This document shows positions 43,113-51,109 of a stretch of 64,000 nt of DNA, one piece after another. The notes below the pieces were generated by a model that was given only the letters and a program-made list of their open reading frames with translations, was not told the DNA's origin and did not search any database. The stretch lies in NCBI GenBank assembly GCA_938005315.1, contig CALLOB010000119.1, forward strand, positions 1-64,000. Direction: 5' to 3'. Position 1 is the stretch's first letter, and the number at the start of each line of letters is the position of its first letter. A program made the translations under genes and the position numbers. The stretch is from an uncultured Phycisphaerae bacterium. GTDB taxonomy: Bacteria > Planctomycetota > Phycisphaerae > UBA1845 > PWPN01.

Positions 43113-43298
43113 TCAGCTCTCCTCGGACTTCTGCGGCAGCGCGACGGTGCTGCTGACGTAACCGCAGTTTTCGCACGCGGCGTGTGGCTGCTTGGCGACG
43201 CTGCACTTGGGGCAGGCCACCAGGTTCGGCTGGCTCAGGGCGTGATGCGATCGCCGCATCCGCTTGCGCGACTTGGATGACTTGAATACTGGAACCAT
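43113..43298 (-). CDS. rpmF: 50S ribosomal protein L32, zinc-binding
   Basis: The protein has 61 aa. It begins MVPVFKSSKSRKRMRRSHHA and carries two Cys pairs (CPKC at 29-32 and CENCG at 42-45), so it is the zinc form. It is the first gene of the rpmF-plsX-fab operon, an arrangement conserved in many bacteria, linking ribosome and membrane synthesis. A long leader (about 235 bases) precedes it. Confidence 0.95.
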   Translation of the reverse strand: MVPVFKSSKSRKRMRRSHHALSQPNLVACPKCSVAKQPHAACENCGYVSSTVALPQKSEES

Positions 43299-43542
43299 CT
43301 TTGCGTCCTGCCTCGCATTCCGAAGCCCGGCGCCCGCTCCCGGATCGGGTCCGGCCGCCGGCTTCCATGGGTTTGAGTCTGTTCGGGAGGCCGGCCGGCG
43401 CCTGCCCCCGAATCTCCGGGGCGCCGAGCCTGGGCTCTGCCCCACGGTGGGGCCTGCCGGCCGTCGGTCCGGGACCCGCAAGCATGCGGCCTGAAGCCGT
43501 GCGGCGGGCCGACCGCGACCGGGTCCCGAGCGTAAAATCGCA
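43299..43542 (-). other. Leader of the rpmF-fab operon
   Basis: About 240 transcribed but untranslated bases lie between the promoter and rpmF. A perfect 7-bp hairpin (GCCCCAC-G-GTGGGGC) is at 43439-43453. It is not followed by a T-run in either direction. A role in operon control is possible but unproven. Confidence 0.4.
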
Positions 43543-43571
43543 AAAATACCGGTGTTAGAGCGCTGTGTCAA
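43543..43571 (-). promoter_or_regulatory. Promoter of the rpmF-plsX-fab operon
   Basis: Minus strand: consensus TTGACA (43571-43566), 17-base spacer, TATTTT (43548-43543). This is the best sigma-70-type match in the window. Confidence 0.75.
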
Positions 43572-43874
43572 GCGCGGCCGATCCGGCAGTTCCAGTCCTC
43601 TGAGGCGGGCCTGGACCTGACGGCCTCGTCCGACCGCAAAAAAGCCCCGAAAACTCGTAACAGGCTTCCGCAGAGGGATTTATCCCGGCAGGGGCTCTCG
43701 GGCAGCGTTCCTCGACGGGGTCGCCTGGACCCCACTCCTGCGGAGGCCCGGGTGGGGCTGAGAGGCGCTCCAGATTGGCACCGTTGGAGTGGCCGCCATT
43801 ATGATGGCCGACCCCGGGCGGCCGGACGTGCGACTCGCCGCGGCACGGTTTCATCAAGCCAAGGAGTTATCAGA
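43572..43874. other. Intergenic region between the divergent rpmF operon and the DUF1080 gene
   Basis: About 300 bases with no gene seen. It contains an A6 stretch (43638-43644 region) and runs up to the AAGGAGTTATCAGA SD of the next gene. Confidence 0.4.
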
Positions 43875-44657
43875 ATGCCCAGACACGCATGGACCACACT
43901 GATATCGGTTGTTCTGGCCTCGCAGGCACTTGCGGCCGAGGAGAACAGGCCCCAGACCCGGACCGGCCCGGCCGGGGCCGAAGATCCGCAGGCCTGCAAT
44001 GCCGTTCCCCTTGCCGGATTCCTGGACAAGGAGCACGCTCCCACCGGCGAGGGCTGGATACGGTTGTTCGACGGCAGGACGCTGGAGGGGTGGAAGGCCC
44101 TCCACGAGGATCGCAAGCATACCTGGAAGGTCGTGGACGGAGTCCTGGAAGCCGACTTCCCCGAGGGCCAGCACGGCACGAACATCTATACCGACCGCAA
44201 GTTCGAGGATTTCGAGATCTACTACGAGTACCTGGTGCCGCCCAACGGCAACAGCGGAGTCTTTCTCCGCGGGCAGTATGAAATCCAGATTCAGGACGAC
44301 CACGGGGTGCCGGTCGACAAGCCCAAGGACTGGGGCAACGGCGGCATGTACGGGCAGAAGGCGCCGTCCAGGAACGTCAGCAAGCCGCAGGGCCAGTGGC
44401 AGAGCGTGTATGCCACCATCCAGGGCAGGAAGATCAACGTGTGGCTCAACGGCCAGAGGATCATCGAGGACTACGAGCCGCCGAAGGCCACACACATCTA
44501 CCGCGAATCGGGAGTCAAGGACGGCGACCCGACCGGTCCGATCATCCTTCAGGGTGATCACAAGCCGATCAAATTCCGGCACGTGATGCTCCGTCCGCTG
44601 CCCAGGCCGCAGGCTGATCGGCGCACGCCCGCTGCCCCCGCGACCCAGGGGATGTGA
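43875..44657 (+). CDS. DUF1080 (3-keto-disaccharide hydrolase-like) exported protein
   Basis: The protein has 260 aa. ATG 43875 follows AAGGAG. A signal peptide (TTLISVVLASQALAAEE) precedes the domain. The concanavalin-like DUF1080 core is clear: GWIRLFDGRTLEGWKA, TWKVVDGVLEADF, DFEIYYEYLVPPNGNSGVFLRG (read in parts), YEIQIQDDHG and GQWQSVYATIQGRKINVWLNG. The family is abundant in planctomycetes and acts on glycosidic or 3-keto-glycoside substrates outside the cytoplasm. The Arg/Pro/Ala tail is not conserved. It is likely monocistronic with its neighbour at 44754 close behind. Confidence 0.9.
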   Translation: MPRHAWTTLISVVLASQALAAEENRPQTRTGPAGAEDPQACNAVPLAGFLDKEHAPTGEGWIRLFDGRTLEGWKALHEDRKHTWKVVDGVLEADFPEGQHGTNIYTDRKFEDFEIYYEYLVPPNGNSGVFLRGQYEIQIQDDHGVPVDKPKDWGNGGMYGQKAPSRNVSKPQGQWQSVYATIQGRKINVWLNGQRIIEDYEPPKATHIYRESGVKDGDPTGPIILQGDHKPIKFRHVMLRPLPRPQADRRTPAAPATQGM

Positions 44658-44753
44658 ACCGGCGCGTGGGTCCGCACCGGCAATAGTTGTCCGACGGGGG
44701 CCGTGAAGCCATGTTGAACGGCCTGCGGCGGGCTCGACCCGACCCCGGAGGTT

Positions 44754-45098
44754 ATGCGGCGCGACCGCGTGCAGGTGATTCTCGGTGGCACGGCCAGCAT
44801 CGATCCTGAAGGCGGGATTCTAAACCCCGGCGACATGCCGCGCCAGCCGGACCGCACGCTGGAGAATATCGCCGCGCTGCTGGATCGGACAGGCGCTTCG
44901 CCCGGCAACATGGGCCTGCTGATCGCCTGCGTTCGCGATCCGGCCGACGCGGAGCCGGCCCGGCACTTGGTCCAGACCCGATTCCCCGGGGCGCCCGTCC
45001 AGATGGTCATCGCCGCGGTCTGCCGGCCCGGATGGCTGATCGAGATCGAGGGCCCGGCGACGATTCCCGCCGGTCGGCCCGGGCTGCCGCAATTCTGA
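44754..45098 (+). CDS. RidA-like (YjgF/UK114) protein, short N-terminus
   Basis: The protein has 114 aa. It shows the RidA core: VQVILGGTASIDPEG, QPDRTLENIAALLDRTGASP, LIACVRDPADAEPAR, and the C-terminal MVIAAVCRPGWLIEIEGPATIP (read in parts). RidA deaminates reactive enamine/imine intermediates. Compared with the about 128-residue norm, the first strand with the GPYSQ motif is missing. The ATG at 44754 sits only two bases after a GGAGG, which is too close, so the true start is uncertain. The gene may be truncated or a C-terminal-type Rid variant. The Arg that binds the substrate in many RidA proteins is also not in its usual VARLP-like context. Confidence 0.6.
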   Translation: MRRDRVQVILGGTASIDPEGGILNPGDMPRQPDRTLENIAALLDRTGASPGNMGLLIACVRDPADAEPARHLVQTRFPGAPVQMVIAAVCRPGWLIEIEGPATIPAGRPGLPQF

Positions 45099-45332
45099 CC
45101 GGCGGGCGGGATCCGTGACAAGTCAGGCGGCGACAAAAAGCCTCCGCAGGCCGGCAGGATGGCCTTCAACCCGATGGCCGAGCTGAGGGCAACGCTCTTT
45201 CGGTGCCGCAGGAATGGACGCAGGAAAGCCCCCGATGGCGGACGCGACGGAGCGCGTCCCTTCGAGAGAACCCCTCCGTCGGGTCCGCAGATGACGTTGC
45301 CCAGGCTGTCACGCACCGGCGGGCGCGCCGTC
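45099..45332. other. Intergenic region with hairpin repeats
   Basis: It holds repeat locus C (45240-45286). A stretch at about 45109-45130 (GGCGGGATCCGTGACAAGTC) resembles 1216-1236 before locus A, so the repeat may have a longer shared arm. No gene is seen. Confidence 0.45.
45240..45286. repeat. Interspersed hairpin repeat, locus C
   Basis: GGACGCG-ACGGAG-CGCGTCC at 45240-45259 is a perfect stem; it is the same sequence as the hairpin at 1281-1300 but with the loop reversed. A degenerate copy with loop CTCCGT follows at 45267-45286. Confidence 0.7.
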
Positions 45333-45361
45333 TTGCCGGTCGGGCAGCGGCTCGCTATAGT
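45333..45361 (+). promoter_or_regulatory. Possible promoter of the radical SAM gene
   Basis: TTGCCG (45333-45338), 17-base spacer, TATAGT (45356-45361), about 105 bases before the ATG at 45466. Confidence 0.5.
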
Positions 45362-45465
45362 AACAGATGGCGCGGCAACCACCCGGGGTGTGCTCCCCGC
45401 GGTCGGTTGGAATCCGGAGCCACTGGTGCCCCGCTCCTGCCCGCAAGCCGCGCAAAGAGGTTCCG

Positions 45466-46938
45466 ATGAGAATACTGCTGGTATCGGCCGCGACGCCGGA
45501 TACTTTCTGGAGCTACAAACACGTTCTGCCGCTGGTGTCCAAGAAGGCGGTTTTCCCGCCGCTGGGGCTGTTGACCGTCGCGGCCATGCTGCCCCGCGAA
45601 TGGGAGCTCGAGCTGGTCGATCTCAATGTGAGGAAACTGTCCGACGAGCAGATCCGGCAGGCCGATTATGTGATGGTCTCGGCGATGATCGTCCAGGCCG
45701 ACTCCGCCCGGCGGGTGATCGAGCGGTGCGGCCGGCTCGGCCGTCCGGTGATCGCCGGCGGGCCGCTGTTCACCACCGGACACGAACGCTTCGGCGACTC
45801 GGCACATTTCGTGCTGGGCGAGGCCGAGGATGTCATGCCGGCGCTGGTGGCCGACATGCGGGCCGGCACTCTGCGGCCGCTGTACCGCGCCGAGGGCCGG
45901 CCGGACGTCCGCCGGACGCCCCGGCCGCGCTGGGATCTGGTGGACCTGCGGCACTATGCCCTGATGCCGCTGCAGTTTTCGCGCGGCTGTCCGTTCGACT
46001 GCGAATTCTGCGACGTCATCGTGATGAACGGCCGGGTGCCGCGGGTCAAGGATGTCGGACAGATGATCGGCGAACTGGACGGCCTGCTGGAGGCCGGCTG
46101 GCGGGGCCCGGTCTTCATCGTGGACGACAACTTCATCGGCAACCGGGCGAAGGTCAGGGAACTGCTGGTGGCGCTGATCGATTGGCGCCGGCGCCGGGGC
46201 GTCGCGATGCAGTTCACCACCGAGGCCTCGCTGAACCTGGCCGACGAGCCGGAGCTGCTGGCTCTGATGGTCCAGGCGGGTTTCAAGAAGGTCTTCGTCG
46301 GGCTGGAGACGCCGCAGACCGAGAGCCTCATCGAGTGCGCCAAGGTCCAGAACGTGCGGCGGGACATGCTCGAGGCGGTGCGGACCATCCAGCGATCCGG
46401 ACTGGAGGTGATGGGGGGGTTCATCGTCGGCTTCGACAACGACGAGCCCGGCATCTTCGAACGGCAGATCCGCTTCGTCCAGGAGGCCGGGGTGGTCACG
46501 GCGATGGTCGGTCTGCTGACCGCGCTGCCGGGGACGCGACTGTTCTCGCGGCTGCAGCGGGAGGGCCGGATCCTGCACGAGGCCACCGGCAACAACATGG
46601 ACGGCGTGCTGAACTTCGTTCCCAGACTCGACCGCCAGATGCTTCTGGACGGCTATCGCTCGCTGGTCAAGCAGCTTTACGCGCCCCGGATTTATTACCG
46701 CCGCATTCTGACCTTCCTGCGCGAGTACCGGCCCAGCGGTCCGCGGTTCCAGATCTCGCGCAGCGACATCGTGGCCCTGATCAAGTCCTTCTGGGTCCTC
46801 GGCCTGCGGGGCTCCGGGCGGCGGGAGTACTGGAAGTTCCTGGCCCGGATCCTGCTGTTCCACCGCCGGGCCTTCTCTGAGGCGATGTCCCTGGCCATAT
46901 GCGGCTATCATTACCGGCGCATCGCCGCGACGCTCTGA
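45466..46938 (+). CDS. B12-binding-domain radical SAM protein (DUF4070 type)
   Basis: The protein has 490 aa. ATG 45466 follows AAAGAGG. The N-terminal 150 residues are a B12-binding-like domain (LPLVSKKAVFPPLGLLTVAAMLP, GGPLFTTGHERFG) but lack the DxHxxG cobalamin motif. The radical SAM cluster is CPFDCEFCD (Cys175, Cys179, Cys182). VFIVDDNFIGN and VGLETPQTESL are conserved core strands. The C-terminal DUF4070-type domain (around YKQLYAPRIYYRRI) is present. The family is related to hopanoid and lipid methylases such as HpnP, but the substrate here is unknown. Its 3' end faces the minus-strand ClC gene. Confidence 0.88.
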   Translation: MRILLVSAATPDTFWSYKHVLPLVSKKAVFPPLGLLTVAAMLPREWELELVDLNVRKLSDEQIRQADYVMVSAMIVQADSARRVIERCGRLGRPVIAGGPLFTTGHERFGDSAHFVLGEAEDVMPALVADMRAGTLRPLYRAEGRPDVRRTPRPRWDLVDLRHYALMPLQFSRGCPFDCEFCDVIVMNGRVPRVKDVGQMIGELDGLLEAGWRGPVFIVDDNFIGNRAKVRELLVALIDWRRRRGVAMQFTTEASLNLADEPELLALMVQAGFKKVFVGLETPQTESLIECAKVQNVRRDMLEAVRTIQRSGLEVMGGFIVGFDNDEPGIFERQIRFVQEAGVVTAMVGLLTALPGTRLFSRLQREGRILHEATGNNMDGVLNFVPRLDRQMLLDGYRSLVKQLYAPRIYYRRILTFLREYRPSGPRFQISRSDIVALIKSFWVLGLRGSGRREYWKFLARILLFHRRAFSEAMSLAICGYHYRRIAATL

Positions 46939-46983
46939 GGCGACGGGCGGAGTGCACCGTCCGGTTTCGCGGGTTGCAGCCTT

Positions 46984-49107
46984 TCACGACCTGATCACCA
47001 GCAGCGTCTCATCGCCGGCCAGGGGGACGTCGATGTCGGGCGGACAGCGGAGGGTACCGTCTGGTTGCTGTACCGCGATGATCTGCGCGCCGTAGCGCCG
47101 GCGGAAGTCGGCCTGGCGGATGGAACGGCCAGCGACCTCCGCAGGGACGGTCATCCGCTGGACCACGTCCGCCCGCGGGGCGGAGATGCCCAGCACGAGC
47201 TGGCAGAACTGGTCGTCCTGCTCGAGCGCCGCGAGGCCCTCGTGCTCGCGGTGAACATGGGTTCTGAGGCGATCGACATGCTCGCGGATGCGGCGGTGGA
47301 TGGTCTGCCGGGCGAGGACGCCGATGTATCTGTCCGAGCCGTCCTCGGCAAGCACCGGCAGGACGTTGTCGTTGGTCCTGCGGAACTTGTCGAGCACGCC
47401 GTAGAGCCGGTCGTTCGGCCTTGTGACCGGATGGCGGGAGGTCATGATATCGGCGGCGATGACCAGTTCGGAGATCCCCGGCTCGGAGATCACCCGGCTG
47501 ATCTCGGTCAGCGAGACCACCCCCAGCAGGCGGCCCTCCTCCACGACGATGAAGAGCGGCCGGGTGCCCGCAGGCATACTGCGAACCATCTCTCCGAGGG
47601 TCGCGTGCGGTGAAACGACGTGCGGCCAGTCGGCGGCCATCAGATCCCGCACCCGCCAGGACCGCAGGGCGTGGACCAGTGCGTCCCCGGCGTGAGCGGG
47701 CGACTCCACGCTGGATCCCAGCTGGGCGTCGTTGAGGCCCCACCGCTTTCCCGCGACGTAGGACACCACGCAGACCAGCATCAGCGGAACGATCAGGCCG
47801 TAGGCCCCGGTCATCTCGGTGACCATGACGATCGCCGCCAGCGGGGCGCGCATCGAGGCGGAGATCACGCCGGCCATGCCCACGGTGGTCAATGCGGCCC
47901 TCAGGTCGGGGGTCAGCATGCCGGGGAACACTGCTTCGGCGGTGGCGCCCAGCGCCGCTCCGGCCGCGCCGCCGATGAACACGCTGGGGCCCAGCAGACC
48001 GCCGGCGCCGCTGGTGCCGACCGTCAGAGCGCTGGCCGCACATTTGGCCACGGCCACCAGGCCGAACACCGCAGCCCAGGCCCAGGCCGACCGGCCCGCG
48101 GCGGCCGCTTCCTCGAACAGCGTGCCGCTGATCGCGGCCTGGATGAACCGGTAGCGGGCATCCATGATCTGCGGCAGCAGGCATGCGATCGTTCCCACGA
48201 TCAGTCCTCCGATCCCGGCCGACAACCACCGCGGCAGCCGCAGGCGTGCCGCCGACCGGGACTCCACCAGTCGGACGCACGCGCCCAGCAGGATGGCCAG
48301 GCCGCCGCACAGGATGCCCAGCAGGGCATACGGGCCCAGCTCCAACGGCGACGAAAAGGTCAACCGGTCCGCTCCGAGGATCAGGTGCCGGCCGTAGCCG
48401 CGGAAGGCCATGAAGGTGGAGTAACTCAGCACCGACGAGACGAACGCCGGCACGATGCTCTCGGCCTCGAACTCCGGCTCGCGGTAAGGAATGCCGGTGG
48501 CGAACAGGGCGCCGCCCAGCGGGCACTGGAAGACGGCTCCGACCCCGCCGGCGCAACCCGCGATCAGGCATACCCGTCGCAGGCGGGGCGGCAGGCCCAG
48601 CCGTCCGCCCACCGCCGAGCCGATGCCCGCGCCCAGCGCCGAGATCGGCCCCTCCGGGCCGGCCGATCCTCCGCACGAGATCAGCCCCACCGCGGCCAGG
48701 GCCCGGATCGCGGGAGATGCCAGCGGCAGAGCACCGCCGTGGTTGTGAAAAACGGCGACGACCTGGTTGGTTCCGTGGATCGCCTCGCCGCCGCAGAACC
48801 ACTGCACCAGTGCGCCGGCCGCCAGCCCGCCCACGGCCGGAAGCAGCAGGACCGGCCAACGCGGCACGACCACCGCAGCCCCGGCCAGATCGGTCAGACG
48901 CCCGATGGCGGCCTCCGCCCCGAAGTCCAGCGCCGCGTCCAGAGCCACCGCCGCCAGCCCGGAAAGCACCCCGATCACTCCGCTGAGGAGGAACACGCCG
49001 CTCCAACGCCAGGCCGGCTCCGAGAGGTCCCAGCCGGGGGGCTGAGCGGCGGCGTCCTCGCCGCGGCGCGAGCCCGTGGACAAAGATCCGGATGTCGAGG
49101 GGATCAT
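46984..49107 (-). CDS. ClC chloride channel/antiporter with CBS and RCK_C domains
   Basis: The protein has 707 aa. The ATG at 49107 overlaps the TGA of the upstream gene (ATGA). Residues about 35-455 form the ClC core: CGGSAGPEGPISALG (gating-type Glu152), GVGAVFQCPLGGALFATG, and TSGAGGLLGPSVFIGG. Residues about 485-610 hold a CBS pair (VRDLMAADWP, VIAADIMTSRHPVT). Residues about 640-707 look like a TrkA-C/RCK_C domain (IRQADFRRRYGAQIIAVQQPDG). ClC proteins move chloride or fluoride, or exchange them for protons; this one may be gated by nucleotide binding. A gene product with both regulatory domains is unusual for a bacterial ClC but known in planctomycetes and cyanobacteria. Confidence 0.9.
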   Translation of the reverse strand: MIPSTSGSLSTGSRRGEDAAAQPPGWDLSEPAWRWSGVFLLSGVIGVLSGLAAVALDAALDFGAEAAIGRLTDLAGAAVVVPRWPVLLLPAVGGLAAGALVQWFCGGEAIHGTNQVVAVFHNHGGALPLASPAIRALAAVGLISCGGSAGPEGPISALGAGIGSAVGGRLGLPPRLRRVCLIAGCAGGVGAVFQCPLGGALFATGIPYREPEFEAESIVPAFVSSVLSYSTFMAFRGYGRHLILGADRLTFSSPLELGPYALLGILCGGLAILLGACVRLVESRSAARLRLPRWLSAGIGGLIVGTIACLLPQIMDARYRFIQAAISGTLFEEAAAAGRSAWAWAAVFGLVAVAKCAASALTVGTSGAGGLLGPSVFIGGAAGAALGATAEAVFPGMLTPDLRAALTTVGMAGVISASMRAPLAAIVMVTEMTGAYGLIVPLMLVCVVSYVAGKRWGLNDAQLGSSVESPAHAGDALVHALRSWRVRDLMAADWPHVVSPHATLGEMVRSMPAGTRPLFIVVEEGRLLGVVSLTEISRVISEPGISELVIAADIMTSRHPVTRPNDRLYGVLDKFRRTNDNVLPVLAEDGSDRYIGVLARQTIHRRIREHVDRLRTHVHREHEGLAALEQDDQFCQLVLGISAPRADVVQRMTVPAEVAGRSIRQADFRRRYGAQIIAVQQPDGTLRCPPDIDVPLAGDETLLVIRS

Positions 49108-49658
49108 GGCCATTCCAGAGCGGCGATAGCGGCCTCCAGATCGCTGAGGTCGCCGGTCGCCCCACGGACCTCGCCGAGCATGCCGTCCCGATGTCGCTGT
49201 TGCTCGATGATTTCCTCGGCCACCCGCACCAGCCGTATGACCTGCTCGGGTTTCCCGGCCGACCGCAGCCTGTCGCGAAACGTTGGGCTGGACAGGAGCC
49301 GGCTGGCGTTGGCCAGAATGCGCAAGTGGTCCGAGACGGCGCTCGCGGGTCCGGCGATCATCAGGACCAGATCGACAAGATGGCCCCGGGCATCCCAGGT
49401 GATGGGCGGATCGGCGGTCAGGAGGGCGACGCCGAAACGGTCGATGCCCGCCAGACGACAGTGGGGGATGGCGGAGCCGTCGGTCACCGCGGTGCTGCGG
49501 ACCCGTTCGCGGGCCGTTACCGCGTTGCGAACGAGAGATTCCTCCAGTCCCAGGCTGGGGGCCAGCGCCGCGGCCATGCGGGCCAGGACCGCGTTCACGT
49601 CGGATAGCGACTCCTTCAGCAGGATCGTCTGCGGGGTGAGCCCCTTGTGGATCAGCAT
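49104..49658 (-). CDS. PTS EIIA-type (PtsN/fructose) regulatory protein
   Basis: The protein has 184 aa. ATG 49658 follows GGCGGAG; an upstream in-frame start at 49778 adds an Arg-rich segment and is rejected. The EIIA-fructose/nitrogen fold shows VTDGSAIPHCRLAGIDRFGVAL, where His66 is the phosphoryl-accepting site. The gene ends in a 4-base ATGA overlap with the ClC gene, so the two are translationally coupled. In proteobacteria PtsN regulates potassium transport; here it may sense phosphotransfer state and modulate the ClC, but this is inferred. Confidence 0.8.
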   Translation of the reverse strand: MLIHKGLTPQTILLKESLSDVNAVLARMAAALAPSLGLEESLVRNAVTARERVRSTAVTDGSAIPHCRLAGIDRFGVALLTADPPITWDARGHLVDLVLMIAGPASAVSDHLRILANASRLLSSPTFRDRLRSAGKPEQVIRLVRVAEEIIEQQRHRDGMLGEVRGATGDLSDLEAAIAALEWP

Positions 49659-49835
49659 CACGCGCGCTCCGCCGGGCAGCCCCGCGAACCAATCGGGCGG
49701 TCGCGACGTCGGCGTCCGGGCCCGGTCCGGCCGGGGAACGGTGCATGCCAGCTTACGCGCCCCGGGTTGCGGGCACAAGACGCTTGAAACACGATTGCCC
49801 GGAGGCTATGTTCCCGCCGGAAGGAGCGCCGGAGC

Positions 49836-50993
49836 ATGGGCAAGATCGAACTGCCGAAGAGGTTCGTAAGCAAGTATCCCCACAAGTTCGCGAAGGGCAA
49901 GCAGCGTTTTTTGTGCGGAAAGCGCATCCTGCCGGCGCCGATCACGGGTCGGGAGAAGCTGCCCGACCTGATCGACCGGGTGTTCCTCGCCTACAATGCC
50001 GCCCGGCTGCACGAGGCCTGCCGACTGTTCACCGAGAAGATGCTCGAGCCGGACGTGACGGTGGGCCTGAGCCTGGCCGGGGCGATGACTCCCGGCGGGC
50101 TGGGAGCCTCGTCGCTGATCCCGCTGATCAAGGCCGGCTTCGTGGACTGGATCGTGTCGACCGGTGCGAATCTCTACCACGACATGCATCACGCGCTGAA
50201 CCTCCCCCTGTACCGCGGCTCGCCGCATGTCCGCGACCCGGAATTGCGTGCCCTGGGGGTCGTGCGGATCTACGACATCCTTCTGGATTACAACGACGTG
50301 CTGATGCAGACCGACCACATCCTGCGCCAGATCCTGATGCAGCCGGAGTTCCAGAAGGAGATGGGCACCGCCGAGCTGCACTGGCTGCTGGGCAGATACT
50401 GCGCGAGGTTCGAGCGGCAGACGGGGCTCAAGGACGCCTCGCTGCTGGCCGCGGCCTACCGGGCGGGCGTGCCCTGCTTCTGCCCGTCGCCCGGCGATTC
50501 GACCATCGGCATGAACGTCGCCGGCCTGGAGCTCCGCGGGAGCAAGCTGCGGATCAACCCCTCGCGCGACGTCAACGAGAGCACCGGCATCGTGCTGGAC
50601 GCCAAGCGAACCGGGCGGCGCACCGGCGTGCTGCTGGTCGGCGGCGGTTCGCCCAAGAATTTCACCCTTCAGACCGAGCCGCAGATCCAGGAGGTGCTGC
50701 GGATCAAGGAGGCCGGCCACGACTACTTCATCCAGTTCACCGATGCCCGCCCGGATACCGGAGGGCTGTCGGGGGCGACCCCGCACGAGGCCGTGAGCTG
50801 GGGCAAGGTCGATCCGAACAGGTTGCCCGATGCGGTGGTCTGCTACCTGGACTCGACCGTGGCCCTGCCCCTGCTGACCCACTACGCCCTGGCCCGGCAC
50901 AAGGCCCGCCCGCTGAAGCGGCTTTATGACGAGCTGCCGCGGATCCACCGGATGGTCGAGCGGGAGTACTGGAAGCGCAACAGGACGCTCTGA
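49836..50993 (+). CDS. Deoxyhypusine-synthase-like polyamine enzyme
   Basis: The protein has 385 aa. The ATG at 49836 follows AAGGAGC. It shows [48 protein letters not shown], and the conserved catalytic block [12 protein letters not shown] (Lys274, at the position of the DHS catalytic Lys), then [12 protein letters not shown]. Archaeal and eukaryotic DHS transfers the aminobutyl group of spermidine to IF5A, which bacteria lack. Bacterial homologues are instead polyamine (homospermidine- or spermidine-type) synthases. The next gene encodes ornithine decarboxylase, supplying putrescine, which supports a polyamine role. The product is unproven. Confidence 0.85.
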   Translation: MGKIELPKRFVSKYPHKFAKGKQRFLCGKRILPAPITGREKLPDLIDRVFLAYNAARLHEACRLFTEKMLEPDVTVGLSLAGAMTPGGLGASSLIPLIKAGFVDWIVSTGANLYHDMHHALNLPLYRGSPHVRDPELRALGVVRIYDILLDYNDVLMQTDHILRQILMQPEFQKEMGTAELHWLLGRYCARFERQTGLKDASLLAAAYRAGVPCFCPSPGDSTIGMNVAGLELRGSKLRINPSRDVNESTGIVLDAKRTGRRTGVLLVGGGSPKNFTLQTEPQIQEVLRIKEAGHDYFIQFTDARPDTGGLSGATPHEAVSWGKVDPNRLPDAVVCYLDSTVALPLLTHYALARHKARPLKRLYDELPRIHRMVEREYWKRNRTL

Positions 50994-51109
50994 GATGCCG
51001 GGCGTCTGAAGTCCGGAACGGGAGATTCCGGGTTCCCGGCTCCCGGGTGGGGCCGGGCCCGCCCGGGACGCACGCCGGGACATCCGGCCGGCGACGGGGA
51101 ATCGGGCGT

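Noticed and set aside
43572-43700. An A6/T-rich patch as an intrinsic terminator
   Set aside because: No stable stem precedes the run on either strand.
47620-49869. A 749-codon plus-strand frame opposite the ClC gene
   Set aside because: It is antisense to a clear ClC with correct motifs; the plus-strand reading is Gln/Arg/Pro-rich and unrelated to any family.
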